Origin: an uncultured Lysobacteraceae bacterium
Lineage (GTDB): Bacteria; Pseudomonadota; Gammaproteobacteria; Xanthomonadales; Rhodanobacteraceae
Assembly (NCBI GenBank): GCA_946482585.1
Contig: CAMLSI010000014.1
Location: 1-27,228, forward strand
Length of the DNA stretch: 27,228 nucleotides
Direction: 5' to 3'
Below, piece after piece: positions 7,825-15,476 of the stretch (its first letter is position 1; the number at the start of each line of letters is the position of its first letter). The notes below the pieces were generated by a model, which was not told where the DNA came from, searched no databases, and saw only the letters and a list, made by a program, of their open reading frames with translations. Made by a program: the position numbers and the translations under genes.

Positions 7825-10191
7825 TCAGGGCTCGCGCACACTCTTCGAAAGCTTTTGCTCGATCTGGTTCAGTCGCGCCTCGAGCGCGTCGATGCGGGCC
7901 TGTTTCTTCGCGAGCTCCGCCTCGAGCGATTCGATCTGCGCTTCCTGGTCGAGCGTGCGCTGGTCGAGTGCCTTCACGCCGGCGAGTGCGACGCCGTCGG
8001 GGTCGATGGTCGCGATACGCGTGTCGCTGTCACCGAGCGCGAATGCCGCGGAGAAGTCCTGCGCCATCGGGCCCATGTGGCGCACGTGTTCGCCTTCGGC
8101 CTTGTAGTTCCAGGTCGTGATCGGCACGGTGCGCAGGCGGCGCAGCAGGTCTTCGCCGTCGACCGGCGCGAAGTTCGCCTTCAGGTGGCGATCCGAAATG
8201 CTGGTCCACGAGCCACCGCCCGGTGCCAGCGCCACGCCGGCGCTCAGGCCCGCGTCGGAATAAAGCCAGTAGCCGCCGCTGGAGCGGAAGATCGTCTGGT
8301 TCTGCGAGGTGGCGTTGACCGCGGTGTCGGAGCTCCGGTCGGTCCAGATGAAGCTGCCGTAGTTGGTGTTGGATGGCGTCAAGTGGCTCAGGCGCAGGCC
8401 GGTGTTGACGCCGGTGTTGGTCCACAGCCAGTAGCCGCCCGTGGCGCGCACGTTGAACGAATGATTGACGGTGGCCCTGAACGATTCGTCGGTGCTGATG
8501 TTGCCGTCGTCCAGCACCGAACGATCGGAAAACACGAACGAACCCTGACGCGCGTTGGTGTGGGCGTAGTAGCCGAGCGCGACCGATGCCGCACCCGTGG
8601 CTGAGCTGAAGTGACCCATCGCAGTCGAGTGAACGTTGGCGGCGGTAGTGTTCTGGCCGCTGGCGAAGCCATAGTCGCCCGAGGCGCGCACGTTGTTGCC
8701 GAACGCGGTCGACCAGTATCCGATGTTGGGGTCGTCCCATTGCGTGCCGTCGATGCGGCCTGCGCGGATCGCGCCCTTGGCCGGATGCCACATGAAGCGC
8801 GTACCGCTGCTCTCGGCCGGAATGCTGCCCAGGTCCGTCTCGCCGACGGACAGCAGGCCGCCGGCGTTGTCGACGCGGAAGCGTTCCTGGTCGCGCGTCG
8901 TGGGCGAGCCGCCCACGATGTAGTTGCCGGCGGCGCTCAGCGAGAGCAGATCGGCGTTGCCGCTGCTGCCGAGCGTGCCGCTGCCGACCAGACGCAGGCT
9001 GACCAGATCGTTGGCGGTGCTCGCGCTGCTCTGCGCCGCCGCCGGCGCGATCTCGACGTCGCCCTCGACATGGGCCGTATCGATCGCCGTGCTGCCGAGG
9101 TTGACGGCCGTGGCGATGTGATTGCCTGCCGTCGCGGTCGCGGCGATGGTCGGGTCGGGGTAGGTTCCGGCGAGGTCGCCGCCGGCAGGCGCCGAGGTGA
9201 TGCTGCCGGCCGGGCCGGTCGCACCGGTGGCGCCCGTTGCGCCGGTGGCACCCGTCGCTCCGGTGGCCCCAGTCGCGCCGGGCGTCCCCGCGGTGCCGGT
9301 CGCACCGGCGGCGCCGGTCGCGCCCGCGGCTCCGGTCGCCCCCGTCGGACCTGCCGCGCCGGTCGCGCCAGCGGGACCCGTGGCGCCGGTCGGGCCGGCG
9401 TTGCCGGTGGCTCCGGCTGCGCCGGTGCTGCCGGTGGCACCCGTCGGACCTGCCGCGCCGGTCGCACCCGTGATGCCCGTGGCACCGGTCGGACCGGCTG
9501 CGCCCGTACTGCCGGTTGCGCCGGCCGGACCGGCCGCACCGGTGGCGCCCGTCGCTCCGGTGGCGCCGACCGCGCCCGCCGCACCAGTGGGTCCGGCTGG
9601 GCCGATATCCCCCGTCGCTCCTGTCGCCCCGGCAATGCCTGTGGCGCCGGTCGGCCCGGCCGCTCCGGTCGGCCCCGTGGCACCCGCCGGTCCGGTTGCG
9701 CCCGCCCCGCCCGTGGGGCCCGTCGCGCCAGCAGCGCCCGTGGCGCCGGTCGGTCCCGCCATTCCGGCCGGACCTGTCGCACCGGTCGGTCCGGCCGCGC
9801 CCGTCGCGCCGGTCGGACCCATGACGCCCGTCGCTCCGGTGCCGCCCGTGGCGCCCGCCGGTCCCGTCGGCCCCGTCGGCCCCGTCGCGCCGGTCGGGCC
9901 GGTCGCGCCCGTGGCACCGACGACCGCTCCGGCCGCGCAGGGGCCGAGCACGCCGTTCGCGGCAGCGCAGACCACGCTGCTCTGCGCTGCCGCGGCCGGC
10001 AGTCCCGGCACGGCGACGGTGCCGTCCCCGTTGACGCGGAACGCCGGCGTGGCCGGCGCGTTGCGGACTTCGAATCCGCCGCCGGCCGGCGGCGTGACGA
10101 CGACGTCCTGCTGCGCCTGGGCGGACGCGGCGAGCGTGCCCAGCGCGACGGTCAGGGCGGAGGCGAGCAGAGTGGGGCGATGCATGGGCAT
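7825..10191 (-). CDS. Secreted collagen-like fibre protein with C-terminal S74 self-cleaving chaperone domain
   Basis: A 788-residue protein. A signal peptide (about 1-27, ending SAQAQ) is followed by a short head. Next are 79 unbroken Gly-X-Y triplets at residues 92-328, mostly GAT, GPT and [17 protein letters not shown] motif typical of tail-fibre-like proteins follows, then a YadA-like head segment with repeating STAFG/ASG/STAMG/SVALG units (about 490-550). The C-terminus is a peptidase S74 domain from residue 666, starting SDRHLK; Ser666 and Lys671 have the S-x4-K spacing of the catalytic dyad in phage endosialidase chaperones. A coiled coil (about 745-783) ends it. S74 domains trimerise and cut themselves off. 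The gene is 23 bases after the IPTL-CTERM-like gene, so they are co-transcribed. An adhesive surface fibre is the likely role (inference). A second in-frame ATG lies at 10185. Confidence 0.85.
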   Translation of the reverse strand: MPMHRPTLLASALTVALGTLAASAQAQQDVVVTPPAGGGFEVRNAPATPAFRVNGDGTVAVPGLPAAAAQSSVVCAAANGVLGPCAAGAVVGATGATGPTGATGPTGPTGPAGATGGTGATGVMGPTGATGAAGPTGATGPAGMAGPTGATGAAGATGPTGGAGATGPAGATGPTGAAGPTGATGIAGATGATGDIGPAGPTGAAGAVGATGATGATGAAGPAGATGSTGAAGPTGATGITGATGAAGPTGATGSTGAAGATGNAGPTGATGPAGATGAAGPTGATGAAGATGAAGATGTAGTPGATGATGATGATGATGATGATGPAGSITSAPAGGDLAGTYPDPTIAATATAGNHIATAVNLGSTAIDTAHVEGDVEIAPAAAQSSASTANDLVSLRLVGSGTLGSSGNADLLSLSAAGNYIVGGSPTTRDQERFRVDNAGGLLSVGETDLGSIPAESSGTRFMWHPAKGAIRAGRIDGTQWDDPNIGYWSTAFGNNVRASGDYGFASGQNTTAANVHSTAMGHFSSATGAASVALGYYAHTNARQGSFVFSDRSVLDDGNISTDESFRATVNHSFNVRATGGYWLWTNTGVNTGLRLSHLTPSNTNYGSFIWTDRSSDTAVNATSQNQTIFRSSGGYWLYSDAGLSAGVALAPGGGSWTSISDRHLKANFAPVDGEDLLRRLRTVPITTWNYKAEGEHVRHMGPMAQDFSAAFALGDSDTRIATIDPDGVALAGVKALDQRTLDQEAQIESLEAELAKKQARIDALEARLNQIEQKLSKSVREP
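9208..9918 (-). repeat. Nine-base tandem repeat encoding Gly-X-Y collagen-like triplets
   Basis: This stretch encodes 79 consecutive Gly-X-Y triplets in the frame of the S74 fibre gene. The longest homogeneous run is seven GAT triplets at the 3' end of the array (low coordinates). Threonine takes the Y position instead of hydroxyproline, as in other bacterial collagen-like proteins. The DNA repeat is degenerate at third codon positions, suggesting selection on the protein rather than a recent expansion. Confidence 0.9.
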
Positions 10192-10214
10192 GGTGAGGAT
10201 CCGGAAAGACGGCG

Positions 10215-10952
10215 TCAGACGCGCCGCGAATGAAGGACGATCAGCACGAAGAGTCCGGCGAGCAGGGCGAGCATCGCGCTCGACAGCGCGGGAATCTGCA
10301 CGACACTGTTGATGACTCCGCCGAACCAGCCGAGCGCATTGCTGCCGCCCTGGTTGAGCTGCGTCGGTGCCAGGTGCTGGCCGATGGCGTGCACGTCGGT
10401 CACGCTGACCTGGGTGATGTCCTGCGTGCCGCCGGCGATCAGGTTGAAGAAGGCGACTTGGCGCGGCGCGTCGCTGGTCAGGCGGATCGGCTGCCCTGCG
10501 ACGCCATGGATTTCCAGGCGGCCGGCGAAGGTCTGCGTGGTGCCGGCGGCGAAGCGCCAGGTCTTGCCGCTGCCGCTGTTCCAGACGGCCTGGTGGAAAC
10601 GCGTGTTGCCGCCGACGTCGGTGCTGCTCACTGCGCCATCGATGAATTCGACGCGGCTCGTGCCGGCCGAGAAGTTGCCGAGATTGCGCCAGGGCCCGGC
10701 GACGCGGATCGTGCCGGCGCCCGCATCGAGCTGGCCGCCCGCGGCGAGGTCGAGACCCGCGACGCTATCGATCAGACCGCCACCGAGCGCGAGCCGGCCG
10801 CCCACGGCGAGGTTGCCGCCGCCCAGGCTCAGCTGCGCATCGCCCTGTTCCCAGCGGGCGCCGGCCGGAATCTGCACATCCGCGAAAGCGCCGCCGGACC
10901 ATGCGAGCACAGCCAGCCAGCCGGCGCGCGCGGCATTCGACCACCATTGCAT
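10215..10952 (-). CDS. Secreted IPTL-CTERM-like surface protein
   Basis: A 245-residue protein. The signal peptide is residues 1-24 ([15 protein letters not shown]). The body is a Gly-rich beta-solenoid-like domain with [31 protein letters not shown] and AGQPIRLTS, then [17 protein letters not shown] and GGSNALGWF. The C-terminus has [11 protein letters not shown], a hydrophobic helix (about 226-241) and a basic end HSRRV. This is the tripartite layout of IPTL-CTERM sorting signals (motif, helix, Arg cluster), but the usual IPTLSxWG reads IPALSSAM, so it is a variant. I chose ATG at 10952 because AGGGGA (10959-10964) sits six bases upstream and the signal peptide begins there; longer frames add an Arg-rich stretch with no signal. 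It is the first gene of the operon with the collagen/S74 fibre. Confidence 0.8.
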   Translation of the reverse strand: MQWWSNAARAGWLAVLAWSGGAFADVQIPAGARWEQGDAQLSLGGGNLAVGGRLALGGGLIDSVAGLDLAAGGQLDAGAGTIRVAGPWRNLGNFSAGTSRVEFIDGAVSSTDVGGNTRFHQAVWNSGSGKTWRFAAGTTQTFAGRLEIHGVAGQPIRLTSDAPRQVAFFNLIAGGTQDITQVSVTDVHAIGQHLAPTQLNQGGSNALGWFGGVINSVVQIPALSSAMLALLAGLFVLIVLHSRRV

Positions 10953-10958
10953 AGATTT

Positions 10959-10964
10959 TCCCCT
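10959..10964 (-). promoter_or_regulatory. Ribosome binding site deciding the start of the IPTL-CTERM-like gene
   Basis: AGGGGA on the minus strand, six bases before ATG at 10952. It supports this start over the ATG 126 bases further upstream, which lacks a comparable site. Confidence 0.7.
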
Positions 10965-10987
10965 GTCGTGCGCGTGTGGCGCGCGCA

Positions 10988-11004
10988 TTCCGGCGCAACC
11001 GGAA
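10988..11004. promoter_or_regulatory. Inverted repeat upstream of the IPTL-CTERM-like gene
   Basis: TTCCGG (10988-10993) and CCGGAA (10999-11004) flank CGCAA. It lies 36 bases upstream of the start codon at 10952, where it could be an operator or a leader hairpin. The assignment is by position and symmetry only. Confidence 0.25.
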
Positions 11005-11158
11005 CGGCGGTATCCCGCACGTCGGCGAAGTTTCTCACACGCTGCCGACCGGGCGCGATGCCGGTCGCGCTGGTGCACGGATTTCTTAACGGCGTCAGGG
11101 CGCAGCGGCCGAACGTTCCGGCCGCCGCACGATTTTTCCAGTCAGGGCGGCGGTGGGG

Positions 11159-11174
11159 CGGAGAAAAATCTCCG
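11159..11174. promoter_or_regulatory. Inverted repeat in the paoA upstream region
   Basis: CGGAGA and TCTCCG flank AAAA, giving a 16-base symmetric element about 200 bases upstream of paoA and 200 bases upstream of the divergent operon. It could be an operator shared by both; there is no independent support. Confidence 0.2.
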
Positions 11175-11371
11175 GCGTCCTCACCATCGGCCGGAACGGC
11201 CGTCAAGGTCTTCCGCCGATGCTTTCTCGTCCGACGAAGAGGCCGGCAGGCGGCATGCCGGCGCGCGTGTTCATTCACGTCGTCGTAGCGGCGCGTCGAG
11301 TACGAATACGCCGCTCGTTGTCCGCGCTCGCCGACGCGTGCGCTTCCTGCTCGCCCGGGTAGACACCAGCC

Positions 11372-12022
11372 ATGGAAGAAGATCTCTCACTCGCTCTCAC
11401 GCGCCGGCAGTTCCTGATCGCGGGCGCCACTTCCGCCGCCGCCACGATGGCTCCCGGCGCCGCGGCGATCGCCGCGCAGACGTTTCCGCCCGAAACCGCG
11501 AAGCGACCGGTGATGTCGAAGGTGTCCTTCAGCGTCAACGGCGAATCGCGCGCGCTCGAGCTGGACACGCGCACGACGCTACTCGATGCGCTGCGCGAGC
11601 ACCTCCATCTGACCGGCACCAAGAAAGGCTGCGACCACGGCCAGTGCGGAGCGTGCACGGTCATCGTCGGCGGACGCCGGATGAATGCGTGTCTGTCGCT
11701 GGCGATGATGCACGAAGGCGACAGCATCACGACCATCGAAGGCCTCGGTACGCCCGATCGCCTGCATCCGATGCAGGCGGCGTTCGTGAAACACGACGGC
11801 TATCAATGCGGCTATTGCACGCCGGGCCAGATCTGTTCCGCCGTCGCCGTGCTGGATGAAATCAAGGCAGGCATTCCGAGCCATGCAACGACCGACCTGC
11901 GCGCAACGCCGCAAGTGACGCCTGCCGAGTTGCGCGAACGCATGAGCGGCAACATCTGCCGGTGCGGGGCTTACTCCAACATCGTCGATGCGATTGCGGA
12001 CGTGGCGGGGAGCGCGACATGA
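11372..12022 (+). CDS. paoA: Periplasmic aldehyde oxidoreductase, 2Fe-2S subunit (PaoA-like)
   Basis: A 216-residue iron-sulphur subunit of the xanthine oxidase family. A twin-arginine signal is present at the N-terminus ([10 protein letters not shown], Arg11-Arg12, then an Ala-rich helix to about 35), so the folded complex is exported to the periplasm. The first cluster is bound by C87, C92, C95 and C107 ([11 protein letters not shown] motif). The second is bound by C146, C149, C196 and C198 (QCGYCTPGQ and ICRCG). Electrons pass from the molybdenum site through these clusters to FAD in PaoB. Length and layout match E. coli PaoA (YagT), which also carries the only Tat signal of its complex. 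The stop overlaps paoB as ATGA. The ribosome binding site before ATG 11372 is weak. Confidence 0.92.
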   Translation: MEEDLSLALTRRQFLIAGATSAAATMAPGAAAIAAQTFPPETAKRPVMSKVSFSVNGESRALELDTRTTLLDALREHLHLTGTKKGCDHGQCGACTVIVGGRRMNACLSLAMMHEGDSITTIEGLGTPDRLHPMQAAFVKHDGYQCGYCTPGQICSAVAVLDEIKAGIPSHATTDLRATPQVTPAELRERMSGNICRCGAYSNIVDAIADVAGSAT

Positions 12023-12975
12023 AGGCCTTCAGCTATGAGCGAGCGGCTTCGCCCGCCGATGCCGCCGCCGCGGCGGCGCGCACGAAAGGCGCCAGATTCA
12101 TCGCCGGCGGCACCAATCTCCTCGATCTGATGAAGCTCGAGATCGAGACGCCGGCACACCTGATCGACGTGAACCGATTGGGCCTGGACTCGATAGAAGA
12201 CGCCGGCGACGGCGGACTGCGCATCGGCGCGCTGGTCCGCAACACCGACCTTGCCGCGGATCCGCGCATACGGCGCAACTATGGCGTTCTGTCCAGCGCA
12301 TTGCTGGCCGGCGCTTCGGGTCAGTTGCGCAACCGCGCGACCACCGCCGGCAATCTGCTGCAACGTACGCGTTGTCCCTATTTCTACGACACCAACCAGC
12401 CCTGCAACAAACGCAAGCCCGGAAGCGGCTGCGCTGCGATCGGCGGATTCAGCCGGCAGCATGCGGTCGTCGGAACCAGCGACGCCTGTATCGCGACGCA
12501 TCCCAGCGACATGGCCGTGGCGATGCGCGCGCTCGACGCGACGGTGGAGACGATCAAGCCGGACGGTACGTCGAGGACCATTCCTATCGCGGAGCTCCAT
12601 CGCCTTCCGGGCGACACGCCACACGTGGAGACCACGCTGGCTCCGGGCGAACTGATCACCGCCGTGGTCCTGCCGAAACCCCTGGGCGGAACGCAGATCT
12701 ATCGCAAAGTGCGCGATCGCGCGTCGTATGCGTTCGCGCTCGTTTCCGTGGCCGGCATCATCCGCAGCGACGGCAGCGGACGCATTGCCGTGGGCGGCAT
12801 CGCGCACAAACCCTGGCGCCTGGAGACGGCGGAGGCGGAACTGTCCCGCGGCGCGAAAGCCGTGGCGGCGCGCCTGCTCGAGGGCGCGAAGACGACCCGT
12901 GACAACGCCTTCAAGCTGCCCCTGGTCGAACGGACCATCGCGGCGGTCCTGCTGGATGCGGAGCGCTCGTCATGA
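12019..12975 (+). CDS. paoB: Periplasmic aldehyde oxidoreductase, FAD subunit with extra 4Fe-4S loop (PaoB-like)
   Basis: A 318-residue protein of the CO-dehydrogenase flavoprotein family. FAD-binding segments are [12 protein letters not shown] (26-37) and ATTAGNLLQ (107-115). An insertion follows, with cysteines at 119, 129, 138 and 157 ([22 protein letters not shown] region). This loop is what distinguishes PaoB and 4-hydroxybenzoyl-CoA reductase beta subunits from ordinary xanthine dehydrogenase flavoproteins, because it binds an additional 4Fe-4S cluster. All four candidate ligands are present. There is no signal peptide of its own, consistent with export as a complex with PaoA. It overlaps both neighbours by ATGA. 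Length equals, from memory, that of E. coli PaoB (YagS). Confidence 0.92.
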   Translation: MKAFSYERAASPADAAAAAARTKGARFIAGGTNLLDLMKLEIETPAHLIDVNRLGLDSIEDAGDGGLRIGALVRNTDLAADPRIRRNYGVLSSALLAGASGQLRNRATTAGNLLQRTRCPYFYDTNQPCNKRKPGSGCAAIGGFSRQHAVVGTSDACIATHPSDMAVAMRALDATVETIKPDGTSRTIPIAELHRLPGDTPHVETTLAPGELITAVVLPKPLGGTQIYRKVRDRASYAFALVSVAGIIRSDGSGRIAVGGIAHKPWRLETAEAELSRGAKAVAARLLEGAKTTRDNAFKLPLVERTIAAVLLDAERSS

Positions 12976-15173
12976 AATTCGACACGCCTGCGACGACCAA
13001 TCCCATCGATCAGGGCAAGGTGATCGGCAAGCCGACCGATCGCATCGACGGGCCGCTCAAGACCACGGGCGCGGCGCCGTATGCCTATGAACGCAACGAT
13101 GTCGCGCCGAACGCGGCGTACGGCTATGTCGTCGGCGCCGGGATCGCGAAAGGCCGCATCGCGTTTCTCGATGACAGCGCCGCGGGCAAGGCGCCCGGCG
13201 TCCTCGCCGTCGTCAGCGCGAAGAACGCGGGCAAGCTCGACAAAGGCAATTTCAACACGGCAAGGCTGCTGGGCGGGCCCGAGATCCAGCACTACCACCA
13301 GGCCATTGCGCTGGTGGTGGCCGAAACCTTCGAACAGGCGCGTGCCGCCGCGAATCTGATCCGCGTCGACTACGTGCGCGGCAAGGGCGCGTACGATCTC
13401 GCGAAGGCGAAGGACTCGGCCACGATGCCTCAGGGCGAGAGCGAAAAAGATACCGGGACCGGGGATTTCGACGGCGCTTTCAGGCAGGCGCCCGTGCAAC
13501 TGGACGAGACCTACACCACGCCCGACGAGTCGCACGCGATGATGGAACCGCACGCCTCGATCGCCGCATGGGACGGCGACAAGGTGACGCTCTGGACATC
13601 CAACCAGATGATCGCCTGGGGCGTCGGCGACGTGGCGAAAACGCTCGGCATTCCGAAGGAAAACGTACGTCTGGTATCGCCCTACATCGGCGGCGGCTTC
13701 GGCGGGAAATTGTTCGTCCGCGCGGATGCGCTCCTCGCCGCGCTGGGCGCCAGGGCGGTGAAACGTCCGGTCAAGGTCGCGCTCACGCGTCCGTTGATGT
13801 TCAACAACACCACGCATCGGCCTGCGACGATCCAGCGTCTGCGTATCGGCACATCGAAGGACGGCAAGATCCTGGCGATCGGGCATGAGAGCTGGTCCGG
13901 CGATCTTCCCGGCGGCGGCCCGGAGGTCGCCGTGCAACAGACCCGGCTGCTGTACGCGGGAGCCAACCGCATGACGAAGATGCGGCTCGCCGTACTCGAT
14001 CTCCCCGAGGCCAATGCGATGCGTGCGCCCGGCGAGGCTCCGGGCCTGATGGCGCTGGAAGTCGCCATGGACGAGATGGCGGAGAAACTCGGACTGGACC
14101 CGGTCGAGTTCCGCATCCGCAACGACACGCAGGTGGATCCCGAAAAGCCCGCGCGACCGTTCTCCCAGCGCCGGTTCGTCGAATGCCTTCGCACCGGTGC
14201 GGAGCGTTTCGGCTGGAACAGACGGTCCGCGGTTCCCGGCAAGTCCCGCGACGGGCGCTGGCTCGTCGGCACGGGCATGGCGTCCGCGTTCCGCAACAAT
14301 CTGCTGATGAAGTCCGCTGCGCGCGTCCGCCTCGACGGACGCGGCATCGTGACGGTCGAGACCGACATGACCGACATCGGCACAGGCACCTACACGATCA
14401 TCGGGCAGACCGCGGCCGAGATGATGGGCGTTCCGCTGGATCGCGTCGTCGTTCGCCTGGGCGATTCGGCGTATCCGGTTTCCGCAGGATCCGGCGGGCA
14501 ATGGGGCGCCAACAGCTCCACGGCCGGCGTCTATGCGGCCTGTGTCACATTGCGGGAAGCCGTGGCGCGGAAACTCGGCTTCGATCCGGCACGGACGGAA
14601 TTCGCGGACGGCAGCGTCCGTTCCGACGATCGCAGCGTATCGCTGGCCGAGGCGGCCGGAGACGCGGGTCTCGTCGCCGAGGACACGATGGAATACGGCG
14701 ATCTCGACAAGAAATTCCAGCAGTCCACGTTCGGCGCGCATTTCGTCGAGGTCGGCGTGGATGCGGCGACCGCCGAGATCCGGATACGACGCATGCTCGC
14801 GGTGTGCGCCGCCGGTCGGATACTCAATCCGAAATCCGCACGCAGCCAGGTGATCGGTGCGATGACCATGGGGGCAGGTGCGGCCCTCATGGAGGAGCTC
14901 GCGCTCGACAAGCGTCTCGGCTTCTTCGTCAATCACGATCTCGCCGGCTATGAAGTGCCGGTGCATGCCGACATTCCGCATCAGGAAGTCATCTTCCTCG
15001 ACGAGACCGATCCGGTGTCGTCGCCGATGAAGGCCAAGGGGGTCGGCGAACTGGGTATCTGCGGCGTCGGCGCGGCCGTCGCCAATGCGATCTACAACGC
15101 GACTGGCGTGCGCGTCCGGGACTACCCGATCACGCTGGACAAGTTGCTGCCCCACATGCCCTCGCCCGGGTGA
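12972..15173 (+). CDS. paoC: Periplasmic aldehyde oxidoreductase, molybdenum cofactor subunit (PaoC-like)
   Basis: A 733-residue catalytic subunit of the xanthine oxidase family, one residue longer than E. coli PaoC (YagR) as I recall it. Visible motifs are GGGFGGK (240-246), MRAPGEAPG (350-358) and [10 protein letters not shown] near the end, whose Glu693 is the catalytic base. Arg441 (in SAFRNN) falls where PaoC has the active-site Arg440, and Glu693 where PaoC has Glu692; both are offset by one, supporting orthology. The family oxidises aromatic and other aldehydes to acids, probably detoxifying them in the periplasm. No signal peptide is present; it should be carried out with PaoA. The chaperone gene paoD, which inserts the cytosine-dinucleotide cofactor and follows paoC in E. 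coli, is not here. Confidence 0.93.
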   Translation: MKFDTPATTNPIDQGKVIGKPTDRIDGPLKTTGAAPYAYERNDVAPNAAYGYVVGAGIAKGRIAFLDDSAAGKAPGVLAVVSAKNAGKLDKGNFNTARLLGGPEIQHYHQAIALVVAETFEQARAAANLIRVDYVRGKGAYDLAKAKDSATMPQGESEKDTGTGDFDGAFRQAPVQLDETYTTPDESHAMMEPHASIAAWDGDKVTLWTSNQMIAWGVGDVAKTLGIPKENVRLVSPYIGGGFGGKLFVRADALLAALGARAVKRPVKVALTRPLMFNNTTHRPATIQRLRIGTSKDGKILAIGHESWSGDLPGGGPEVAVQQTRLLYAGANRMTKMRLAVLDLPEANAMRAPGEAPGLMALEVAMDEMAEKLGLDPVEFRIRNDTQVDPEKPARPFSQRRFVECLRTGAERFGWNRRSAVPGKSRDGRWLVGTGMASAFRNNLLMKSAARVRLDGRGIVTVETDMTDIGTGTYTIIGQTAAEMMGVPLDRVVVRLGDSAYPVSAGSGGQWGANSSTAGVYAACVTLREAVARKLGFDPARTEFADGSVRSDDRSVSLAEAAGDAGLVAEDTMEYGDLDKKFQQSTFGAHFVEVGVDAATAEIRIRRMLAVCAAGRILNPKSARSQVIGAMTMGAGAALMEELALDKRLGFFVNHDLAGYEVPVHADIPHQEVIFLDETDPVSSPMKAKGVGELGICGVGAAVANAIYNATGVRVRDYPITLDKLLPHMPSPG

Positions 15174-15476
15174 TCGGGCGGGCAGGGGGCGAGCTTGCCA
15201 ACGCAAAGTGAACATATGAACAAATGAGTGTGCGGCGCCCGATGCCGTCGAGGTGAGAGGGCTTCGCGGCGTTCAGCCCGCACCGGGCGCAACGGTCGTC
15301 GCGGTCGTGGTCGTCGCGGCGCGCGCCGCCGCAAAACGCCGCCTTGCCGCCTGCTGCAAAAGTTGATTTTTATGAAGACGGGCATGAATATCGGGCCGAC
15401 GACGCGGCACGACGTTGCGGTCCCATGTGCCGGTGTTCGGTGCAGTCCTGGCGCTGTGGGGCATCGGGGGACTCGG
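15174..15476 (+). other. Intergenic region between paoC and the TonB-dependent receptor
   Basis: This 303-base gap has no convincing gene. It contains an AT-rich island with the octamers TGAACATA and TGAACAAA in direct repeat (15209-15224), a direct repeat of GGTCGTCGCGG (15294-15304 and 15309-15319), a 14-base perfect palindrome GCGGCGCGCGCCGC (15316-15329) and a candidate promoter (15344-15373). No terminator with a T tract follows paoC. I see no recognisable riboswitch. Confidence 0.55.
15344..15373 (+). promoter_or_regulatory. Candidate promoter of the receptor/YfiR/kinase operon
   Basis: TTGCCG (15344-15349) and TTTTAT (15368-15373) are separated by 18 bases; each matches four of six consensus positions. 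The -10 lies in a rare AT-rich patch of an otherwise GC-rich region. The leader to the ATG at 15477 would be about 95 bases. Confidence 0.35.

Larger units (their letters stand above)
10953..11371. other. Divergent intergenic region between the surface operon and paoABC
   Basis: This 419-base gap holds the promoters of two divergent operons. I see no convincing coding sequence. It contains several short symmetric elements: TTCCGG/CCGGAA arms around five bases at 10988-11004, the palindrome GAACGTTC at 11111-11118, and CGGAGA/TCTCCG arms around AAAA at 11159-11174. The word CCGGAACGG also recurs near 11000 and 11193. No clear -35/-10 pair for either direction stood out, so promoter positions are undetermined. 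Confidence 0.6.

Noticed and set aside
9208..9918. A CRISPR-like array of short repeats.
   Set aside because: The period is nine bases with no spacers, and it reads as uninterrupted Gly-X-Y codons.
7825..10191. A prophage tail-fibre gene, suggested by the S74 domain.
   Set aside because: The protein has a signal peptide, no phage genes lie nearby, and it is in an operon with a secreted surface protein.
9197..10312. A long plus-strand open frame rich in Pro-Val-Ala across the collagen gene.
   Set aside because: It is the antisense shadow of the Gly-X-Y repeat in GC-rich DNA; the minus frame has the signal peptide, S74 domain and terminator.
12699..15215. A minus-strand open frame of about 840 codons opposite paoB and paoC.
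   Set aside because: No recognisable domain, Arg/His-rich composition, and the opposite strand encodes a full PaoC with its motifs.
15174..15476. A riboswitch (c-di-GMP, cobalamin or molybdenum cofactor) in the receptor leader.
   Set aside because: I could not find the conserved core sequence of any of these classes; only GC-rich palindromes and repeats are present.
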